Positions 16,866 to 25,252 of a stretch of 45,130 nt of DNA are shown here, piece by piece. The stretch is from Hamadaea sp. GTDB lineage: Bacteria; Actinomycetota; Actinomycetes; Mycobacteriales; Micromonosporaceae. Position numbers and translations under genes: made by a program. Each line of letters opens with the position of its first letter. The first letter of the stretch is position 1. The notes beneath the pieces are model-generated. The model did no database searches. It saw nothing but the letters and a program-made list of their open reading frames with translations, and was not told the DNA's origin. The DNA is taken from positions 1-45,130 of the forward strand of contig NZ_JABFVK010000096.1 of the NCBI RefSeq assembly GCF_013362815.1, given 5' to 3'.

Positions 16866-18843
16866 AAGAGCCCGACTCACGAATAACCGCCACCAAATCG
16901 GACATGATGTCGGAGAGAGCAAAATCCTTGGGAGTGAACACGCGAGCCGCGCCAGCGGCGAGCAGCACGGACACGTCGGCAGAAGGAATGATGCCGCCGA
17001 CGACCACCGGCACAGTGGAACCGGCGTCCCGGAGACCGGAGAGGACGAGAGGAACCAGCGAAAGGTGCGATCCGGAAAGGACGGAGAGTCCGACGAGGTC
17101 GACGTCCTCGGCGACGGCAGCGGCGACGATCTGCGCCGGGGTCAGCCGGATGCCCTGGTAGACGACTTCGAAGCCGGCGTCGCGGGCGCGTACGGCGATC
17201 TGCTCGGCGCCGTTGGAGTGGCCGTCGAGTCCGGGTTTGCCGACGAGGAACCGCGGCGGGTGGCCTAGTTCGGCGGCCAGTTCTTGCACCTGGGCGCGGA
17301 CGGAGGTGCCGGACGCGGACGGGGATACGCCCGACAGCCCGGTCGGCGCGCGGTACTCGCCGAACACGGCTCGCAGCGCTGCGGCCCACTCTCCCGTGGT
17401 CACCCCTGTGCGTACACATTGAAGCGTCGCGGGCATGAGATTCGCGGACGTCGCCGCATCCGCGCGGAGCTGGTCGAGGGCTTCGCGGACCGCGTCGGGC
17501 GACCGCATGGCGCGCCACTCCGCGACCGCCGACGCGGCCTGTTCCTCGACGCGGGGATCGATCTGCTCGATGGCCTGCGCGCCCGCGGCGGTGAGCGGCG
17601 ACGGCTCGGTTTCGGTGAAGCGATTGACGCCGATCACGACGTCCTCACCGGACTCCATGCGCCCGCGCTTGGCCGCGAGCGACGCGACCAGCGCGCTCTT
17701 GAGATAGCCCGATTCGACCGCCGCGACCACGCCACCGAGGTCGAGAATCTGCTCCAGTTCGGTGCGCGCACCGGTGACGATGCCGTCCACCAGCGCCTCG
17801 ACCACGTGCGAGCCTTCGAAGAGGTCGGGATACTCCAGCAGGTCGGACTCGAAGGCGAGAACCTGCTGCATGCGCAGGCTCCACTGCTGGTCCCACGGCC
17901 GCGGCAGGCCGAGCGCCTCGTTCCACGCGGGCAGCTGCACGGCCCGCGCCCGCGCGTCGCGCGAAAGCGTCACGCCCAGCATCTCCAGGACGATGCGCTG
18001 CACGTTGTTCTCGGGCTGCGCCTCGGTCAATCCCAGTGAATTCACTTGTACGCCGTACCGGAACCGTCGTTGCCGCGCGTCGGTGACGCCGTATCGTTCC
18101 CGGGTTATGCCGTCCCAGAGGCGGCCGAACGCCCGCATCTTCGCCATCTCCTCGACGAACCGGACGCCGGCGTTGACGAAGAAGGAGATGCGCTGGACGA
18201 CGTCGCCCATCCGCTCGGGCGCGACCTGGCCGCTGTCGCGGACGGCGTCGAGGACGGCGACCGCCGTGGCCATCGCGAAGCCGACCTCCTGGACCGGGGT
18301 CGCGCCCGCTTCCTGGAGGTGGTAGCTGCAGATGTTGACCGGGTTCCACTGTGGAGTGTTCTGCACCGTCCACGCGATCATGTCGGTGGTCAGCCGCAGC
18401 GACGGGCCGGGCGGGAAGATGTAGGTGCCCCGGGAGAGGTACTCCTTGATCAGGTCGTTCTGCGTCGTCCCGGCCAGTTTCTCGACCGGCGCACCCTGCT
18501 CCTGCGCCACCGCGACGTAAAGGGCCAGCAGCCACATCGCTGTCGCGTTGATGGTCATCGACGTGTTCGCCTGACCCAGGTCGATGCCGTCGAAGAGCAC
18601 CCGGGCGTCGCCGAGATGGGCGATCGGCACCCCGACCCGGCCCACCTCCCCGGCGGCGAGCTCGTGATCCGGGTCGTACCCCGTCTGCGTGGGCAGGTCG
18701 AACGCGACGCTCAGCCCCGTCTGCCCCTTCGCCAGGTTCCGGCGGAACAGCGCATTCGTCGCCGCCGCGCTGGAGTGGCCGGCGTACGTGCGCATCACCC
18801 AGGGCCGATCCCGCTCGGGGAGTTTGCCCTCGACGCTCTCCAT
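16864..18843 (-). CDS. ecm: Ethylmalonyl-CoA mutase (MeaA type)
   Basis: A 659-residue single-chain, B12-dependent acyl-CoA mutase. The N-terminal catalytic barrel has the CoA/substrate region [57 protein letters not shown] and CSYH. The C-terminal cobalamin domain has [13 protein letters not shown] (the D-x-H-x-x-G cobalt-ligating loop), SVLSGSH and GGIIP. The [10 protein letters not shown] form and the overall length point to MeaA/Ecm rather than the two-subunit methylmalonyl-CoA mutase. Ecm converts ethylmalonyl-CoA to methylsuccinyl-CoA in the ethylmalonyl-CoA pathway. Its usual partner crotonyl-CoA carboxylase/reductase is not in the window. A PduO-type adenosyltransferase that would supply adenosylcobalamin is 6 kb away. 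The ATG is supported by a TAGACT box 6 nt upstream. Confidence 0.9.
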   Translation of the reverse strand: [659 protein letters not shown]

Positions 18844-18943
18844 GTTCGGAGTCTAAATGACCGTTAAGTAACTTGGGCCGGTGAAAAACCTCACCCGGGG
18901 TCTGTGCCGCGACCCACTCGGCACGGAGTTCTAGAGTGACCCG
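18844..18943. promoter_or_regulatory. Divergent leaderless promoters (ecm / ABC exporter)
   Basis: On the minus strand TAGACT (AGTCTA at 18850–18855) sits 6 nt before the ecm ATG. On the plus strand TAGAGT at 18932–18937 sits 6 nt before the GTG of the ABC gene. Neither gene has a Shine–Dalgarno. AAGTAACTT at 18866–18874 is a small palindrome that could be a regulatory site for ecm. Confidence 0.5.
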
Positions 18944-19795
18944 GTGACTTCCGATCTGGCGATCTCCGTCTCAGGGCTGCGCAAGTCCTACCCAGATAAG
19001 ACCGCCGTCGACGGACTCGACCTGACGGTCGCCCGAGGCGAGATCTTCGCCCTCCTCGGGCCGAACGGCGCAGGGAAGACGACGACGGTCGAGATCCTCG
19101 AAGGCTTCCGTACGCGAGACGCCGGAACGGTCGACGTCCTCGGCGTCGATCCGGCCGACGCGCCGTTGTCATGGCGTACGCGGGTGGGGGTCGTGCTGCA
19201 GGGCACCGGTGAGTTCGACGAGCTCAAGGTCGGCGAGGTCGTACGCCACTTCGCCCGGTTCTATCCGGAACCCGCCGATCCGGTGTCGGTCATCGAGCAG
19301 GTCGGGCTGGCCGACAAGGCCGACGCGCGTACGCACACCCTGTCGGGCGGCCAGAAGCGCCGCCTCGACGTCGCACTCGGCATCGTCAACCGCCCCGAGT
19401 TGCTTTTCCTCGACGAGCCGACGACCGGTTTCGACCCGGCCGCCCGCCGCGAGTTCTGGGAGCTGATCCGCGGGCTGCGGGAGAGCGGGACGACGATCCT
19501 GCTCACCACGCACTACCTGGAGGAAGCCGAGGAACTCGCCGACCGCGTCGGGGTGATCGCCGCCGGTCGCATGCTCGAAGTCGCTACTCCGGCTTCGCTC
19601 GGCGGTCGCAACACCGCCTCGGCCACTGTCACCTGGCGCGCACCCGACGGTTCGCTGGGCTCCGAACGGACGGACTCGCCGACGGCGGTGGTCCAGCGGC
19701 TATCCGCGGAGTTCGGCGGCGAGGTGCCCGAACTGGTGGTGCACCGGCCGACCCTGGAGGACGTCTACCTGAAGATGATCGGAGCGCAGTCATGA
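18944..19795 (+). CDS. ABC transporter ATP-binding protein (exporter 1)
   Basis: A 283-residue ABC ATPase. Walker A is GPNGAGKTT, the signature LSGGQKRRLD, Walker B LLFLDEPTTGFDP, and the switch His is in TTHYLEEAE. The C-terminal extension (about 215–283) ending LEDVYLKMIG is typical of drug/polyketide exporter ATPases of the CcmA/DrrA type. It pairs with the ABC-2 permease that overlaps its stop by 4 bp (ATGA). The substrate is unknown. The GTG start is fixed by TAGAGT 6 nt upstream. Confidence 0.92.
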   Translation: MTSDLAISVSGLRKSYPDKTAVDGLDLTVARGEIFALLGPNGAGKTTTVEILEGFRTRDAGTVDVLGVDPADAPLSWRTRVGVVLQGTGEFDELKVGEVVRHFARFYPEPADPVSVIEQVGLADKADARTHTLSGGQKRRLDVALGIVNRPELLFLDEPTTGFDPAARREFWELIRGLRESGTTILLTTHYLEEAEELADRVGVIAAGRMLEVATPASLGGRNTASATVTWRAPDGSLGSERTDSPTAVVQRLSAEFGGEVPELVVHRPTLEDVYLKMIGAQS

Positions 19796-20571
19796 CGTCT
19801 TTGGCGCTGGCTCAGGGGCAGATCGAGATCAAGCAGTTCGTGCGTACGCGCGAATCCCTGGTCTTCACCCTCGTGTTCCCCGCGATCATCCTGCTGATCT
19901 TCGGGGCGATCTTCTCCGGTGACATCAACGGCATCTCGTTCAAGCAGTATTTCGCGGCGGGCATGATCGCCTCGGGCCTGATGTCGTCCGGCTTCCAGAA
20001 CCTGGCCATCATGATCCCGATCGAACGGGATCGCGGGGTCCTGAAGCGCTACCGCAGTACGCCGATGCCGAAGTGGGTGTTCTTCGCCGGGAAGATCATC
20101 CAGGTCGGCGTCATCGGCTTCTTCGCGACGGCGATCCTGCTGGTCATCGGCATGTTCTACGGTCTCAACCCGCCGTCGAGTGCGGCGAAGTGGTTCACCC
20201 TCGTCTGGGTGTGGGCGCTCGGATTGACCGCCTGCACGCTGCTGGGCATCGCCTTCTCGGCGGCTGCGCGTACGGGGCGGAGCGGGCCGGCCGTCGTCAC
20301 CCCGATCGCACTGATCCTGCAGTTCATCTCCGGGGTGTTCTTCCCGTTCACCGAGCTGCCCCACTGGATGCAGCAGATCGCCGCGATCTTCCCGCTCAAG
20401 TGGATGTGCCAGGGTATGCGCGCAGCATTCCTGCCGGACTCGTTCGCCGCCTCGGAACCGGCCGGTTCGTTCGAGCTGGGCAAGGTCGCCCTGATCCTGG
20501 GCGTGTGGTGTGTCGTCGGGCTGCTCGCGAGCCTGCGGTTCTTCCGGTGGACCACCAAGCGCGACGGCTGA
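19792..20571 (+). CDS. ABC-2 type permease (exporter 1)
   Basis: A 259-residue membrane protein with six hydrophobic segments. Visible ones are FTLVFPAIILLIFGAIF, a long run around 98–118, VWALGLTACTLLGIAF, a loop with TGRSGPAVVTPIALILQFISGVFFP (ABC-2 signature region) and a C-terminal LILGVWCVVGLLASLRFF. It forms the channel partner of the ATPase before it. ATG overlaps the upstream stop. Downstream lies the first copy of a 63-bp palindromic element. Confidence 0.9.
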   Translation: MTSLALAQGQIEIKQFVRTRESLVFTLVFPAIILLIFGAIFSGDINGISFKQYFAAGMIASGLMSSGFQNLAIMIPIERDRGVLKRYRSTPMPKWVFFAGKIIQVGVIGFFATAILLVIGMFYGLNPPSSAAKWFTLVWVWALGLTACTLLGIAFSAAARTGRSGPAVVTPIALILQFISGVFFPFTELPHWMQQIAAIFPLKWMCQGMRAAFLPDSFAASEPAGSFELGKVALILGVWCVVGLLASLRFFRWTTKRDG

Positions 20572-20591
20572 CCCGGGCTCGCTTCATGGAA

Positions 20592-20654
20592 CGCCGGATC
20601 AGGGTTCTGGGGCGAATCTTGGCTCAAGATTCGACCGGGGTCCGTGATCCGGCG
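20592..20654. repeat. 63-bp palindromic element, copy 1
   Basis: Outer arms CGCCGGATCA (20592–20601) and TGATCCGGCG (20645–20654) are perfect reverse complements. Inside, CGAATCTTG-GCT-CAAGATTCG (20613–20633) is a perfect 9-bp stem with 3-nt loop. A second element of exactly the same length and layout lies at 27055–27117, also just after an ABC-2 permease and before a minus-strand gene. It fits a two-way terminator or an interspersed REP-like element. Confidence 0.78.
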
Positions 20655-20672
20655 CGTCTCGGCCGGGTCATC

Positions 20673-20990
20673 TCAGCCGACGAGGCGGCGGGCCCGGTCG
20701 AGTGCGTCGGCGAAGACCAGTACGCGAATCCGCCCGTCGACGCCGGTCGTCAGCGTCGACCGGATCCCCGCCGTGGCCAGATGCTCCCGGACGAGGTCGG
20801 CGTCCACCCGATCGCGGCAGCTCGCGACCGGCACGAGCAGGCCGTAGTCGTCGGGGCGGGACGGCACCGGTGGGCGAGCCGCCTCGGCCTCCTGCCGGTG
20901 AAGGGCCCGGTGCAGCAGCAAAGCCAGGAAGCCGGTGACCATCAGGGCGACTACCGGACCGATCACATAAGGGCCGTCCAGCGCGAGCAT
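20673..20990 (-). CDS. Small membrane-anchored protein, DUF2007-like tail
   Basis: About 105 residues from the ATG at MLALDGPYVIGP, or 126 from a GTG at 21053. One N-terminal transmembrane helix (YVIGPVVALMVTGFLALLLHRAL), a Pro/Arg linker, and a C-terminal domain (YGLLVPVASCRDRVDADLVREHLATAGIRSTL, then RVLVFADALDRARRLVG). The tail resembles the small 'signal-transducing' DUF2007-like fold: a strand, a helix over which i and i+1 positions alternate, a strand and a final helix. The function is unknown. The start is uncertain because neither candidate has a good Shine–Dalgarno. Confidence 0.65.
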   Translation of the reverse strand: MLALDGPYVIGPVVALMVTGFLALLLHRALHRQEAEAARPPVPSRPDDYGLLVPVASCRDRVDADLVREHLATAGIRSTLTTGVDGRIRVLVFADALDRARRLVG

Positions 20991-21079
20991 GGCCACAGTC
21001 TGCCACTGTCTGGTCGCTCTCCGCATCAGATCGCGAGAACGGCTCTTATTCACCTTTTTTGTCCGATTCTGCTTCTGGC

Positions 21080-21096
21080 TGAGCGCTCGTTAAGGT
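21080..21096 (+). promoter_or_regulatory. Operator-like 12-mer abutting -10 box
   Basis: TGAGCGCTCGTT (21080–21091) runs into TAAGGT (21091–21096), a -10-like box that ends 6 nt before the ATG, so the mRNA should be leaderless. The 12-mer matches, with one change, the one before the double-domain dehydrogenase at 2.2 kb. A protein bound here would block RNA polymerase. Confidence 0.5.
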
Positions 21097-21102
21097 GGGG
21101 CC

Positions 21103-21951
21103 ATGACGAAGAAGCTGACGGTCATCGGCGCCGGGCTGATGGGCTCCGGCATCGCGCAGGTGGCAGCCCAGGCCGGGTGGGACGTGACCCTGCGCGACCT
21201 GGACACCGCCGCCACCACGCGGGGCCTGGACGGAATCAAGAAGTCCCTGGAGAAGTTCGCCGCCAAGGGCACGATCACCGCTGACGACGCCGCCGGAGCG
21301 CTGGCGCGGATCACTCCGACGACCGAGCTCGACGCGGCCGCCGACGCCGACATCGTGGTGGAGGCGGTGTTCGAGTCGATCGAGGTCAAGCAGGAGGTCT
21401 TCCGGGCGCTCGACGCGATCTGCAAGGACACAACCGTGCTCGCGACCAACACGAGCGCCATCCCGATCACGCAGATCGCCGCGGTGACCTCGCGACCGGA
21501 GTCGGTCGTGGGTACGCACTTCTTCTCCCCGGTCCCCATGATGAAGCTGTGTGAGCTGGTCCGGGGCCTGAAGACCACCGACGAGACGCTGGACGCCGCC
21601 CGCAGCTTCGCCGAGGAGGTCGGCAAGACCTGCATCGTGGTGAACCGGGACGTCGCCGGGTTCGTGACCACCCGCCTGATCGCAGCGCTCGTCGTGGAGG
21701 CGGTGAAGCTCGTCGAGAACGGCGTCGTCTCCCCCGAGGACCTCGACATCGCCTGCAAGCTCGGCTTCGGCCACGCCATGGGCCCGCTGGCCACGACCGA
21801 CCTGACCGGCGTCGACATCCTCGCCCACGCCGCCCGCAACATCTACACCGAGACGGCCGACCCGAAGTTCTTCCCGCCCGAGCTGCTGCAACGCATGGTG
21901 GCCGCAGGAGACCTCGGCCGCAAGACGGGCAAGGGCTTCTACACCTACTGA
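21103..21951 (+). CDS. 3-hydroxybutyryl-CoA dehydrogenase
   Basis: A 282-residue single-domain enzyme, the normal length for the family. NAD site [24 protein letters not shown]; catalytic His in [27 protein letters not shown]; and the C-terminal [13 protein letters not shown] and [11 protein letters not shown]. It interconverts acetoacetyl-CoA and 3-hydroxybutyryl-CoA, a step in butyrate/PHB metabolism and at the entry of the ethylmalonyl-CoA pathway. That fits the ethylmalonyl-CoA mutase 2.3 kb away. It converges on the enolase-superfamily gene with a 7-bp overlap of the 3' ends. Confidence 0.93.
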   Translation: MTKKLTVIGAGLMGSGIAQVAAQAGWDVTLRDLDTAATTRGLDGIKKSLEKFAAKGTITADDAAGALARITPTTELDAAADADIVVEAVFESIEVKQEVFRALDAICKDTTVLATNTSAIPITQIAAVTSRPESVVGTHFFSPVPMMKLCELVRGLKTTDETLDAARSFAEEVGKTCIVVNRDVAGFVTTRLIAALVVEAVKLVENGVVSPEDLDIACKLGFGHAMGPLATTDLTGVDILAHAARNIYTETADPKFFPPELLQRMVAAGDLGRKTGKGFYTY

Positions 21952-23186
21952 GCCGTCAGCCGAACGGGCCGGCTCTCCGACGGGTCGGCCCACCGGTCGT
22001 TCGGGATCAACGGATACCATCCCGGCCGCCCCGGATCCCGGTCGTACGCGTACCCGCCGAGTTCTCTGTAGAGCTCGGCGTACTCGGCGACCTTGGCGCG
22101 GTCGAGGGTGACGCCCAGACCCGGTCCGGCCGGAACCGCAATCGAGCCATCCTGATAGGACATCAGTCCGCCGGTGATGACGTCGTCGCGCAGATGGTGA
22201 TAGTGCGCGTCCGCGGCGTACGCGAGATTCGGCAGCACCGCGCCGAGATGCAGCATCGTCGCGAGCTGAATGCCGAGTTCTCCTGAGGAGTGCACAGCCA
22301 CGCCCAGCTGGAAGGTCTCGCAGACGCCCGCCGCCTTGACGCAGGGCCGGATGCCGCCCCAGAACGTCGTGTCCAGGAGGATCACGTCGACTGCGGGATC
22401 TCGGACGTTGGTCGCGAGCTGCTCGAAGTTGATCACGACCGTGTTGGTGGCGAGCGGCAGGCCGAGATCGCGTAGCTGCCGCATCCCGTTGAGTCCCCAG
22501 GTCGGATCCTCGAAGTAGTCGTTGGGCAGGTCGGCGATCGCCCGGCCGAACCGGCGCGCCTCACCGACGGAGAGCGCTGCGTTCGGGTCGTAGCGCAGCC
22601 GGTCGCCGGGAACCGCAGCGGCCAGCGCCCGATAGCACTCCAGCTCGTAGTCGGGGTGGAACACGCCGCCCTTGAGCTTGTGCACGGTGAATCCGTGCCG
22701 CTGCTTCAGTTCCACCGCCGCCGCGGCCACCTGTTCCGGCGTACGCACCTCGCCCTCACCGGCCGAGTCGGCGTACCGGAAGAAGAGGTAGGAGGCGAAC
22801 GGCACGCGGTCGCGCAGCTTGCCGCCGAGCAGATCGTGCACCGGTACGCCCAACTGCTGCCCCACCAGGTCGAGGCAGGCGAACTCGATCGCGGCGTGCA
22901 GCTGGGTGCGGTTGTTGTAGAGGCTGGCCGTCGGGTTGGTGATGGCGAAGCGCAGCGCCTCCAACTGAACCGGGTCGTGCCCGCGCAAATAGTCGTTGAG
23001 GCTACGGATCGCCGCCTCGGCGCTCTCCCCGCCCCCGCCGAGTTCACCCAGCCCGATGAGCCCGTTGTCCGCCTCGACTTCGACGATCGTACGCACGAAG
23101 CGACCCCAGTGGGCACCGTTCGAGTGCCGCAACGGAGCCTGCAACGGCACCGTCACGGTGGTGGCCCGGATGTCGGCGATCTTCAC
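21945..23186 (-). CDS. Enolase-superfamily dehydratase, glucarate dehydratase-like
   Basis: A 413-residue member of the enolase superfamily (capping domain then barrel). Barrel landmarks: HKLKGG (the K-x-K base of glucarate-dehydratase types), RYDPNAAL (metal Asp), DYFEDP (metal Glu), LATNTVV, and HSSGELGI (catalytic His). This arrangement resembles glucarate dehydratase and its relatives, which remove water from acid sugars. The exact sugar acid is not certain. The frame is open to a TTG at 23222, but the GTG at 23186 gives the usual [14 protein letters not shown] start of the family. It lies directly downstream of murA, on the same strand, 32 bp apart. Confidence 0.82.
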   Translation of the reverse strand: MKIADIRATTVTVPLQAPLRHSNGAHWGRFVRTIVEVEADNGLIGLGELGGGGESAEAAIRSLNDYLRGHDPVQLEALRFAITNPTASLYNNRTQLHAAIEFACLDLVGQQLGVPVHDLLGGKLRDRVPFASYLFFRYADSAGEGEVRTPEQVAAAAVELKQRHGFTVHKLKGGVFHPDYELECYRALAAAVPGDRLRYDPNAALSVGEARRFGRAIADLPNDYFEDPTWGLNGMRQLRDLGLPLATNTVVINFEQLATNVRDPAVDVILLDTTFWGGIRPCVKAAGVCETFQLGVAVHSSGELGIQLATMLHLGAVLPNLAYAADAHYHHLRDDVITGGLMSYQDGSIAVPAGPGLGVTLDRAKVAEYAELYRELGGYAYDRDPGRPGWYPLIPNDRWADPSESRPVRLTAQ

Positions 23187-23218
23187 GCCAGTGATCCGAT
23201 CACCCGGGCCGTACACCG

Positions 23219-24532
23219 TCAAGCGGTCGGGAAGCTGTACTCGGGGTCGGCCGGAGCCTCCAGCCGCTCAGCCGTGACACCGAGCGAACGCAGGTCGCCG
23301 ACGAAATCCGGGTAACCGCGATCGATGTGGTGCGCGTGGCGTACCGTCGTGGGCCCGTCGGTGCAAAGACCCGCGATGACCAGGCCCGCACCCGCACGGA
23401 TGTCGGTCGCGCGGACCTCGGCCGAGGACAGCAGTGGACGGCCCCGGACCACCGCGTGGTGGCCGTCGGTCTTGATCTCCGCGCCGAGCCGGACCATCTC
23501 CTGCACGAACATGAAGCGCCCGTCGAAGATGTTCTCCGTGATCATCGAGACGCCGTCGGAGACGGCGGCCAGGCCGATGGCCATCGGGAGCAGGTCGGTC
23601 GCGAAGCCCGGGTAGGGCAGGGTGACCACGTCGACCGCGCGCGGACGCTGATCCATCTGTACGCGCAGCGCGTCGGGCCGGGTCTCGACGAGCCCGCCGG
23701 CTTGAGCGATCTTGTCCAGCGCGATGTCGAGGAAGTGCGGGTCGATGCCGGTGACGGTGACGTCCCCCTGAGTCATCGCCGCGCCGAACGCCCAGGTGCC
23801 GGCCACGATCCGGTCGCCGACGGTGGCGTGTCGGACGGGCTGGAGGGCGTCGACGCCTTCGATCGTGAGCTTGGACGTGCCCGCGCCGTCGATGCGCGCG
23901 CCCATCTCGGTGAGCATCCGGCAGATGTCGACGATCTCCGGCTCCCGGGCGGCGTTGTCGATCTCCGTGACGCCCTTGGCGAGCACCGCCGCCATCAGGA
24001 GGTTCTCGGTCGCGCCGACACTCGGGAAGTCGAGCCAGATCTCCGCCCCACGGAGACCGAACGGCGCCTCGGCCAGCACGAACCCGTGCTCGCTGCCGAT
24101 CTCGGCACCCATCCGGGCCAGCCCGCCGACGTGCATGTCCAGTCCCCGCGAGCCGATCGCGTCGCCGCCGGGGTGGGCCACCCGCGCCTTGCCACACCGG
24201 GCCAGCAGCGGCCCTAGTACGCAGATCGACGCCCGCAGCCGCCGGACCAGGTCATAGTCCGCCTCGTGATGCAACTTCGCCGGTACGCCGATCTCGACCG
24301 TGCCACTGCCGTCATCGGCGGTGTCGAACCGGACGTCGGCCCCGAGCCGGCGCAGCACCTCGCCCATGAGCGCGATGTCGGTGATCCGGGGGACGTTGGT
24401 GACCGCGCTGCCGCCCTCGGCGAGCAGGGCGGCCGCCATCAGTTTGAGAGCGGAGTTCTTCGCGCCGACGACGCCGACGGTGCCGGTCAGTCGGGCCGGT
24501 CCGGCGACTCTGATCACGTCCACATCCGTCAT
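23219..24532 (-). CDS. murA: UDP-N-acetylglucosamine 1-carboxyvinyltransferase MurA
   Basis: A 437-residue MurA, the first committed enzyme of peptidoglycan synthesis, which transfers enolpyruvate from PEP to UDP-GlcNAc. It has GAKNSALK (the Lys-Asn active-site pair), [30 protein letters not shown] and [12 protein letters not shown]. The loop [10 protein letters not shown] has Asp (about residue 124) where E. coli has Cys115, the residue that fosfomycin alkylates. M. tuberculosis MurA carries the same change and is fosfomycin-resistant. The ATG giving [12 protein letters not shown] is preferred over an in-frame start 22 codons earlier that would overlap the divergent gene. The place beside a PduO-type gene matches M. 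tuberculosis Rv1314c–Rv1315. Confidence 0.95.
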   Translation of the reverse strand: MTDVDVIRVAGPARLTGTVGVVGAKNSALKLMAAALLAEGGSAVTNVPRITDIALMGEVLRRLGADVRFDTADDGSGTVEIGVPAKLHHEADYDLVRRLRASICVLGPLLARCGKARVAHPGGDAIGSRGLDMHVGGLARMGAEIGSEHGFVLAEAPFGLRGAEIWLDFPSVGATENLLMAAVLAKGVTEIDNAAREPEIVDICRMLTEMGARIDGAGTSKLTIEGVDALQPVRHATVGDRIVAGTWAFGAAMTQGDVTVTGIDPHFLDIALDKIAQAGGLVETRPDALRVQMDQRPRAVDVVTLPYPGFATDLLPMAIGLAAVSDGVSMITENIFDGRFMFVQEMVRLGAEIKTDGHHAVVRGRPLLSSAEVRATDIRAGAGLVIAGLCTDGPTTVRHAHHIDRGYPDFVGDLRSLGVTAERLEAPADPEYSFPTA

Positions 24533-24583
24533 CGTAGGCAGGCTGCTGCCGTTACCCCAGCCGTCGTCGGCAGGCCGCGTGAG

Positions 24584-24589
24584 TACGCT
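24584..24589 (+). promoter_or_regulatory. -10 box TACGCT of the PduO-type gene (leaderless)
   Basis: TACGCT ends 7 nt before the ATG at 24597 and no Shine–Dalgarno is present. The 64-bp gap between the divergent murA and adenosyltransferase starts must hold both promoters. Confidence 0.45.
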
Positions 24590-24596
24590 GCTGTGC

Positions 24597-25175
24597 ATGG
24601 CCGTTCACCTCACCCGCATCTACACCAAGACCGGCGACGCCGGTACCACCGCGCTCGGCAACGGCGAGCGGGTGGCGAAGACCGATCCACGGATCGGCGC
24701 GTACGCCGATGTGGATGAGTGCAACGCCGCGTTGGGCGTGGCGCTGGCTTTGGGCGAACTGCCCGAAGACGTGCGCGTTGTGCTCACCTTAGTCCAGAAC
24801 GATCTGTTCGATGTGGGCGCAGACCTGTGCAACCCGATCACCCCCGATCCGAAGTACCCGCCGCTGCGTGTAACCGCCGACTATGTCACCCGCCTGGAGG
24901 GCTGGTGCGACGAGTTCAACGCGCGGCTGGCGAAACTGGATTCGTTCGTGCTGCCGGGAGGTACGCCGGGCGCGGCACTGCTGCACGTCGCGCGTACGGT
25001 GGCCCGGCGCGCAGAGCGGGCGACGTTCACCCTGCTGGAGGCCGACCCGGAGCGGACCTCCTCGCTCGCCGCGCAGTACCTCAACCGGCTCTCCGATCTG
25101 CTGTTCATCCTGTCTCGGGTGGCGAACGCCGACGGCGCGGGCGATGTGAAGTGGGTCCCGGGCGGGTCCCGCTGA
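24597..25175 (+). CDS. PduO-type cob(I)alamin adenosyltransferase
   Basis: A 192-residue protein of the PduO-type ATP:cob(I)alamin adenosyltransferase family. The N-terminal ATP loop [18 protein letters not shown], the motif [33 protein letters not shown] and the late [14 protein letters not shown] are all present. It makes adenosylcobalamin, the cofactor of acyl-CoA mutases such as the Ecm in this window. The link between the two is inference, since they are not in one operon. It is divergent from murA as in mycobacteria. Confidence 0.93.
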   Translation: MAVHLTRIYTKTGDAGTTALGNGERVAKTDPRIGAYADVDECNAALGVALALGELPEDVRVVLTLVQNDLFDVGADLCNPITPDPKYPPLRVTADYVTRLEGWCDEFNARLAKLDSFVLPGGTPGAALLHVARTVARRAERATFTLLEADPERTSSLAAQYLNRLSDLLFILSRVANADGAGDVKWVPGGSR

Positions 25176-25240
25176 CCTGCCATCCCTGCGGCATGGCTTG
25201 ATCAACTCGGCGATCCGGCCCCGTGGGACATGATCGTCGC

Positions 25241-25246
25241 TAGGTT
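25241..25246 (+). promoter_or_regulatory. -10 box TAGGTT of exporter 2 (leaderless)
   Basis: TAGGTT ends 6 nt before the ATG at 25253. This favours the ATG over the GTG codon just upstream. Confidence 0.5.
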
Positions 25247-25252
25247 GAGGTG

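Noticed and set aside
18844-18943. Cobalamin riboswitch before ecm
   Set aside because: The -10 box lies 6 nt before the start codon, which leaves no leader for a riboswitch, and no B12-box is seen.
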